From Pycnococcus provasolii (lineage: Eukaryota > Chlorophyta > Pseudoscourfieldiophyceae > Pseudoscourfieldiales), in assembly GCA_049487715.1 (NCBI GenBank), contig CP150587.1, positions 248,001 to 312,000 of the forward strand: a stretch of DNA of 64,000 bases. The letters run 5' to 3'. The notes beneath the pieces were generated by a model. That model was given only the letters and a program-made list of their open reading frames with translations, searched no databases and had not been told where the DNA came from. Position 1 is the stretch's first letter, and the number at the start of each line of letters is the position of its first letter. Position numbers and translations under genes: made by a program. Shown here one piece after another: positions 59,038 through 64,000 of this stretch.

Positions 59038-60057
59038 ATGTCGTTCGACCCGATGAAGCCGTCGAAGGGCCAGCAGGCGCGCAACGAAATGCGCGAGGTG
59101 CGCAACTCGTACACGAACACGTGGAAGACGGGGCTTTTCAACGCACCGTGCACTGACCCGCTGTGTAAGTTTACCTTGTTCACTTCATTTTGATTTGCCT
59201 TCTTTCGCGTGTGTGTCGGTCCCGCGGGCCTTAAGGTGTTTTTTCTTAAATCTTTCAAGGGAAGTCGCACGAGTATTGGCACTCACACGTCGTCCGCACA
59301 TACACCTTTCTCCCCCTATCTTTCGAAATGAACAGACTGCTGCTTCAGCATGTTCTGCAAGGAGTGTGCGTCGTACCAGCTGCGCCAGCGAGCACTGCAC
59401 GGCAATATGCAGAACTACACGTGCTGCAACGGCGCATTCCCGTGCAGCGGGAAAATGGGCGAGCAGAACGCACCGGAGCTGTGCCTGTGCCTTGAGGCGT
59501 GCTGCTGCTTCCCCACGAGCGTGCAGGTGACGCGGTACATGGTGCAAGACGAAATGCACGTCGAAAACACGCAGTGTGATAACTGCCTGATTGGAACCAT
59601 GGTGTTCTTCCAGTACCTCGCGTGCGCGTGCCGTATAGCCGCGTGCCTGACGCAGAACGAAGACCTCGAAGACCTCTCAGACCTCGTGGACCTGATTGCA
59701 GACCTTCTTTTCTGCACGGTGTGCGCTTGCATGCAGACGCAGGCGAAGGTTCAGATGGACGAGCGCGACGCGAACCCGGCGCTCGCCGTGGGTGGCGGCC
59801 CGCGTCCGCCGATGCAGGCTCCGATGCAGCAGAACATGCCCATGCAGCAGCCTGGAGGCTACGGCGGGTACCCGCCGCAGCAGCACATGCAGCCTCAGGG
59901 ATACGGCGGATACCCGCAGCAGGGGTACCCGCAGCAGCAGCCTGGATACGGATATCCGCCGCCGCAGCAGCAGCCTGGATACGGATATCCGCCGCCGCAG
60001 CAGCAGCCTGGATACGGCTACCCTCCACCACCGCAAGGATACCCCACGCAGAGGTGA
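59038..60057 (+). CDS. PLAC8-family cysteine-rich protein with PGY-repeat tail (two exons)
   Basis: Exon 1 (59038-59164) and exon 2 (59336-60057) flank a 171-bp intron (GTAAGT...AACAG). The join is in phase and yields 282 residues. The cysteine-rich domain is characteristic of plant/algal PLAC8 proteins: CCFSMFCKECASYQLRQRAL, YTCCNGAFPCSGKMGE, CLCLEACCCFPTSV, TRYMVQDEM, TQCDNCLIG and FCTVCACMQTQ. Family members are membrane-associated and have been linked to cell size, cadmium resistance and calcium transport in plants. The role in algae is unknown. Residues 210-282 are a Pro/Gly/Tyr/Gln tail with QQQPGYGYPPP repeated three times, of the kind that binds membranes or forms condensates. Splicing is needed to link the N-terminus to the domain. 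Confidence 0.88.
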
Positions 60058-60370
60058 TTCTCGTCAGTCAGCTGACTAAAGAAAGCGCTGACTGAAGAGG
60101 TTCTCTAGCTTAGCTCGCTCGGTGCGTTCATTCGCGATTCTTTCAGATTGATCACAGGGAGAGGGAAGAAAAGTTGTTACGTAGAGTGTTTTTCTTTTCG
60201 AGTGAGAAGCGCCGTTTTTTACACCAACGTGAACATTCACTCACTCAGACGAAAAAAAAAACGAGGAAAAAAAAGACACTCCCACATGCGCGCCAAAAAG
60301 AAAAAAAACACCGAGAGGCAAAGGAAGGTTTCGGTGTCATGGTTCCACGGCCCACGGCAACTGAACTGCT

Positions 60371-61061
60371 TTACTCGAAGATCTTCTTGACGAAGTCGTC
60401 GACAATCTCCTTGAGTTCCTCACGGTCGGGCTTGAAGAGCAGGTAGCGGTACACGAAGTATCCCGTGTATCCGATTCCGACCAGCTCGAAGAGTCCGCTG
60501 AAGAGCGGGAGCTTCTCGATGGCGTCGACGACGCTGGACGTCGCCCACAACGCGATGATAGCCGCCGTGCCGAGCGCGATCGCCGCGGGCTTCTCCTCCA
60601 CCTCGTCCCACGCCTTGGACGCCTTGTCGATGATCTCCTCAGCCTTCTCCGAGACACCGCTGGACTTGGCGTGCACCGCCACAACCGGGCGCGACGTGGA
60701 TGCCGTCTGGCGCACGGCGACGGGCGAGCGGATGGCAGCACTGCAGGTGTTGAATGAAAAGAAACAAGGTAGGTTGTGGGGAAAAAAAAGTTAGTTTGTG
60801 TTTGCGAGGAAAGAGGTTGCATGCAGGTCCACTAACTCATCTGTCTCCCCCCTCCCAAGCAAAGATAGGGAAAAACAAAAACACGAAAAGGCAACAACAG
60901 CAGACAAGACGACGCCCATGCTTCGCCGAATACAGGACAACGTGAGCAGTTGACATATGAGCGTACCTCCTGCTTACGGCGCGACTGGAGGCACGCACGA
61001 CAGAGGCGCGCACCACCTTGGCGGCGTTGGTCTTGAGCGAGGGCAGAGCGAGCGGGGCCAT
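60371..61061 (-). CDS. CURT1: CURT1, CURVATURE THYLAKOID 1 (two exons)
   Basis: Exon 1 is 60967-61061 and exon 2 is 60371-60740, with a 226-bp intron (GTACGC...CTGCAG) joined in phase. The product is about 154 residues. The N-terminus (MAPLALPSLKTNAAKVVRAS) is a plastid transit peptide. The CAAD/CURT domain has an amphipathic helix (EKAEEIIDKASKAWDEVEEK), two membrane helices (AAIALGTAAIIALWATSSVV and FELVGIGYTGYFVYRYLLF) linked by DAIEKLPLFSGL, and a C-terminal charged helix (DREELKEIVDDFVKKI). CURT1 oligomers bend thylakoid membranes at grana margins. Confidence 0.93.
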
Positions 61062-61479
61062 GGCTTGCTTAGGAGGTAGGTTTTGTGCGCTGCTGGTCGG
61101 ATCCGCACGTGGTGCGCTGCAGGCCGTGGGAGGGAAGGAAGGGGAACCAGAGACTTGTCAACAACGAGGGCAAGGCAAGGGGGGAAACGGTGCGCGGAAA
61201 AGCACGGTTCCCCCGGTAGGGTTTTGCAGCGCAGCACGGTACCTGATTTTGAGATCTCAAAGCTCAAATCATTTCTCACGGCTCATTTCTCTGGTAAGCG
61301 TGATCCGGTATCCCCCGGGAAATCTTGCCAATCTCTGACGTTTTCCAGTTTCGGGGTTGCACGGAACGAACCCAAGATCACACCTCTCACCTGATGACGG
61401 AGCCCACCACGCCCACTCGGTGGTCACGTGCACATGCTATATATATATGTATGTATGTATTTTTATTCGAATTCTCTTT
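61062..61479. other. Intergenic region between CURT1 and CGLD27
   Basis: 418 bp containing the CURT1 upstream region and the 3' flank of CGLD27. A TATATATATGTATGTATGTA tract lies at about 61439-61460. No gene is supported. Confidence 0.4.
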
Positions 61480-62469
61480 TTAACGGTCAAAGCACGCGGC
61501 GCTGTTTCCACCCGCGACCGCTCTGGAGAGATCGTCCGCGCAGTACGCAGGCTTGCGCCCAATCATCGCCAGCACCGCCTGCGCCTCCGCCTCCGCCTCC
61601 TCGTCGTCGTCCAAGACGTCCGCCATGTTCGCGTCGGTTCCGTCAGTTTTGGACTGGCGGAACACGACTTGGCCGTCAATCAGACGAGGCGCGCCCACAG
61701 GCTGCGTGTCGCTCGTCTTGCCCAGCACGACGAGGCTTGCGGCGCACGCAAACACGCCCAAGCCGCACGTCGTCAAGCTGCTCTTGACGCGCCTAAGCGC
61801 GGGGTTCACTTCGTAGAGGCCGAGCAGACGGTCACGAGCGAGTATTTCCGGCGGTTTCGCCCACATTTGGCCGTCGTACCAACCGCTCTCCTCGTACTCG
61901 AGCGTGGCTGTGAGCAGACGGCTTCCGACGTAACTCCAACCGAGATACACGCGCAGGGTCGCAAGCGCGGTTACGAAGCACCCACCCGCCAACGACGCCA
62001 AGAAAAAACGCACGGGCATCTCACCAGGTGAGTACGTGTAGCTAGCAATGGGCATGCCCACCATAGTCGTCACACCTCCGAGCAGCACGAAAAGTCGCGT
62101 CGCGAGTTCTCCGCTTTCGAGAAGCGCCCAAGCCATGAGCGGATCCTCCTTGAGCCTGCGCAGCTCGTTGACGGGTCTCTGATCACGTGGAATCGCCATT
62201 TCCAGAGCAGGATCGAGACCGTCGCTCAGGGTATCCTGCGTTGCTGCGGACGACGACGACGACGAAGGCTCGTCGTCGGACGTCGCGGGACGCCTTATCG
62301 TGGATGTCACATCACGATCGCGTCCCGTTTGACTTTTTTGACGTCTCCTGCACGTGCGAGGATTGAACGTCGTGCGTGTTACGGATGCGGCAGCATGGCG
62401 CGTCGGCGTTTGAGTGCGCGCACGCGTCGCGTGCGCGCGTACACGTGCTGTCGCGCCACCACCACTCAT
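61480..62469 (-). CDS. CGLD27: CGLD27 / Ycf36-like plastid membrane protein (DUF1230)
   Basis: 329 residues. The first 75 residues form a basic Thr/Arg-rich transit peptide. A conserved domain begins near MAIPDDQRPVNEL-like MAIPRDQRPVNELRRLKEDP. It has three hydrophobic segments (RLFVLLGGVTTMVGMPIASY, VRFFLASLAGGCFVTALATL, TTCGLGVFACAASLVVLG). The family signature lies between them: YVGSRLLTATLEYEESGWYD, GQMWAKPPEILARDRLLG and YEVNPALRRVKSSL. This is the DUF1230/Ycf36 family, conserved from cyanobacteria to green plastids. In plants and algae CGLD27 is associated with photosynthesis and low-iron acclimation; its biochemical role is not settled. A Cys-containing tail (YCADDLSRAV...CFDR) follows. 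Divergent from RGP1. Confidence 0.88.
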   Translation of the reverse strand: MSGGGATARVRAHATRARTQTPTRHAAASVTRTTFNPRTCRRRQKSQTGRDRDVTSTIRRPATSDDEPSSSSSSAATQDTLSDGLDPALEMAIPRDQRPVNELRRLKEDPLMAWALLESGELATRLFVLLGGVTTMVGMPIASYTYSPGEMPVRFFLASLAGGCFVTALATLRVYLGWSYVGSRLLTATLEYEESGWYDGQMWAKPPEILARDRLLGLYEVNPALRRVKSSLTTCGLGVFACAASLVVLGKTSDTQPVGAPRLIDGQVVFRQSKTDGTDANMADVLDDDEEAEAEAQAVLAMIGRKPAYCADDLSRAVAGGNSAACFDR

Positions 62470-62691
62470 AGCCGTCTAAGGCTTGAGGAGACGGATGTGA
62501 AAGGGAGCGTGCGAAGGAGGGGGTCGCAAACGCGTGAGAGCCACGGAAAAGGGAACGTGGTCCGTCGCGCAGGTTTTTTCGGGGTTGCGCGGAAAATAGC
62601 CGTTAGGGTTAGGTCTGTTTGGGGTTTTCAAGTAGGGTTCCCAACTCCCCCCCTCCTTTGGCCTTTTGCCGAATTGCCGGACACGCTCAGG
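62470..62691. promoter_or_regulatory. Compact bidirectional promoter (CGLD27 / RGP1)
   Basis: Only 222 bp separate the two start codons. A GTTAGGGTTAGG unit is at 62602-62614 and an AGTAGGGTT at about 62631-62639. The regulatory role is inferred from position. Confidence 0.45.
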
Positions 62692-64000
62692 ATGTCCGCC
62701 GCCTTCGACCCTCCTGGCCTCGTTCTCGCCGGCCGCGTCGTCAGCAGCCCGCCGCTCAGGCTGCCAGCCAGTGCGGTGTGCGCGGAGATCAACGTCGCGT
62801 ACCACGCTGACGCGCTAGGCGTGGAAAACGGCGAACACGCGCTCATCCCGAATAGTCATCCGCCGTTTACGACGACGACGGCGGCGTCGCCAACAACCAT
62901 ATCGTCAACTCCACCAAAGGACTCGTCGTCGGAGGACTTCGAACAGCAGCAGAAGCCCCGCATACTTCTCGTCGAGCTTACCGCACGTCTCGTGGGAACC
63001 GCGGTCACGAACCTGCACCACCGCCAGCACACCACCACGCCGCTCGCAAGGTGTGACGATGCCGTCATCGTCTCCAGTGCTGCACCCACACCACCTGGAT
63101 CGGCTGTGACAGTGCCTGCTTCGCGGACGGCGTTCGCACCGACTCAGTTCTCGCATCAGCAGCAGAGGAGGTACCTCGTTTCCGCCGCCATCCCCGCGGG
63201 CGTGCCTCCAAGCTTCCGAGGAACGTACGCGAAGTTTGCGTACGCCATCGAAGCAACTGCCGTGTACGTTCTGGATGGAACCACCGAGAGGAAAAGCGTA
63301 GACCTCGTCGTTCCTGTTCGCGTGTCTGCCGAGGCGCCGAATGTACAAGGACTTCCGTCCGCGTCGGACATTGTTGTCACACCGACGCTGTGGGAGCCGT
63401 CAACGAGCGTAATCGCTGAGCAGCACGGAACGCGTGCACTCGTCGAGCAGATGGAAGAGCGTGCCTTGCAGGCGACAAGAGAAGCTGCGAAGGCGCTTCA
63501 ACGGCAGCGAGAGGAGCAGCAGCAGCAGCAGCAGCAGTCATCTCCGTCGGAAGACGAAGATGAAAATAATCCACTCCCACCGATCCTTCCACCTCGCACG
63601 TACAGCGTTCGTGTGGGTGATCATCCCTTGCTACGCGTCAGTCTCGCAAGGCCAGGCGGATGTACATCGTCACCTCTCAATGCCACGAAACAGAGATCGA
63701 TCGTCACCGAGCGTGTAGCACGCCTAGCACGCGTTCCCGACTGCCAGGTTGTGGCTCCAGGCGAAACACTCGCCGTGCTCCTCGATCTTGCGAGACAGGG
63801 CCATGACATGTCGACGTCCGCGCTGAGATGTCTGCAGGTGGACGCGTCGTTGGAAACGGAAGAGACGACGACGACGACGACGCAGCCCATTCGACGTGTT
63901 TGGGATGAGTGGTCTGAGGTGACGGTAGATGCGCAGAGCAGTCACATCATGCTTAGCATTCCCTCGGATGCCACACCAAGCTTCAGCGTACCAGGAGGTG
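62692..64000 (+). CDS. RGP1: RGP1-like RAB GEF subunit (arrestin-fold), 3' end outside window
   Basis: 436 codons are open from the ATG at 62692 to the window end. Landmarks match the Rgp1/RAB6A-GEF-partner-2 family: PRILLVELTARLVGT, then YLVSAAIPAG with VPPSFRGTYAKFAYAIE (the 'PPSFRG...KY.Y' block), VVPVRVSAE, the second half starting YSVRVGDHPLLRVSLARPGG, and VVAPGETLAVLLDL with CLQVDASLETEE. Rgp1 with Ric1 activates Rab6/Ypt6 GTPases at the Golgi for retrograde transport. A Gln run (seven residues) and an acidic stretch near 275-290 separate the two arrestin-like halves. The insertion between the first strands (Thr/Ser/Pro, about 55-80) is low complexity. Confidence 0.8.
   Translation, partial: MSAAFDPPGLVLAGRVVSSPPLRLPASAVCAEINVAYHADALGVENGEHALIPNSHPPFTTTTAASPTTISSTPPKDSSSEDFEQQQKPRILLVELTARLVGTAVTNLHHRQHTTTPLARCDDAVIVSSAAPTPPGSAVTVPASRTAFAPTQFSHQQQRRYLVSAAIPAGVPPSFRGTYAKFAYAIEATAVYVLDGTTERKSVDLVVPVRVSAEAPNVQGLPSASDIVVTPTLWEPSTSVIAEQHGTRALVEQMEERALQATREAAKALQRQREEQQQQQQQSSPSEDEDENNPLPPILPPRTYSVRVGDHPLLRVSLARPGGCTSSPLNATKQRSIVTERVARLARVPDCQVVAPGETLAVLLDLARQGHDMSTSALRCLQVDASLETEETTTTTTQPIRRVWDEWSEVTVDAQSSHIMLSIPSDATPSFSVPGG

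Overview
The window reads as nuclear DNA of a small green alga, most likely a compact-genome chlorophyte of the prasinophyte grade. The evidence is the gene set: a plastid starch synthase III, the thylakoid-bending protein CURT1, the green-lineage plastid protein CGLD27, a plant-type PLAC8 protein, a plant-type COP9 subunit 1 and a GT29 sialyltransferase-like enzyme. Genes are closely packed and GC-rich, and most have a single exon. I infer four short introns (122-226 bp). Clusters of AACCCT/AGGGTT lie in many intergenic regions. The species cannot be named from the sequence alone.

Layout. 1-9.3 kb holds ordinary genes: a 3'-truncated glycosyltransferase (-), an MFS transporter (+), a MYND zinc-finger protein (-), a type II membrane GT29-like enzyme (+) and an ankyrin/coiled-coil protein (-). 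9.38-26.24 kb is one large composite retrotransposon block. Its host is a tyrosine-recombinase (YR) retroelement on the minus strand with PAT/Ngaro-style split direct repeats: A1 at the right end, and B1-A2-B2 at the left end after the recombinase. It appears to be two head-to-tail copies with the middle deleted. Two Ty1/copia elements sit inside it, facing each other. The right one (16666-23120) is full length, with identical-looking 529-bp LTRs and a GAAAC target duplication. The left one (12397-15788) has lost its 5' half.

26.5-64 kb returns to cellular genes: a plastid-targeted beta-propeller glycosidase-like protein (-), starch synthase III (+), an FKBP (-), SWC4/DMAP1 (-), a class I histone deacetylase (+), an ER thioredoxin-like protein (-), a saposin plus metallophosphoesterase protein (-), a very large proline-rich surface protein (+), RPB5 (-), CSN1 (-), an ABCG half-transporter (+), an unknown protein with an internal duplication (+), an Xaa-Pro aminopeptidase (-), a PLAC8 protein (+), CURT1 (-), CGLD27 (-) and the 5' part of RGP1 (+).

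The cellular genes do not form one pathway. They cover chromatin (SWC4, HDAC), transcription (RPB5), protein turnover (CSN1, APP1), plastid functions (starch synthase, CURT1, CGLD27) and the secretory route or surface (GT29, the other glycosyltransferase, TXNDC12-like, metallophosphoesterase, proline-rich protein, RGP1). The least ordinary parts are the nested YR/copia block, the duplicated protein at 55.1-55.8 kb, the proline-rich protein at 43.9-47.9 kb and the telobox-like intergenic clusters. No tRNA, rRNA or CRISPR array was recognised.
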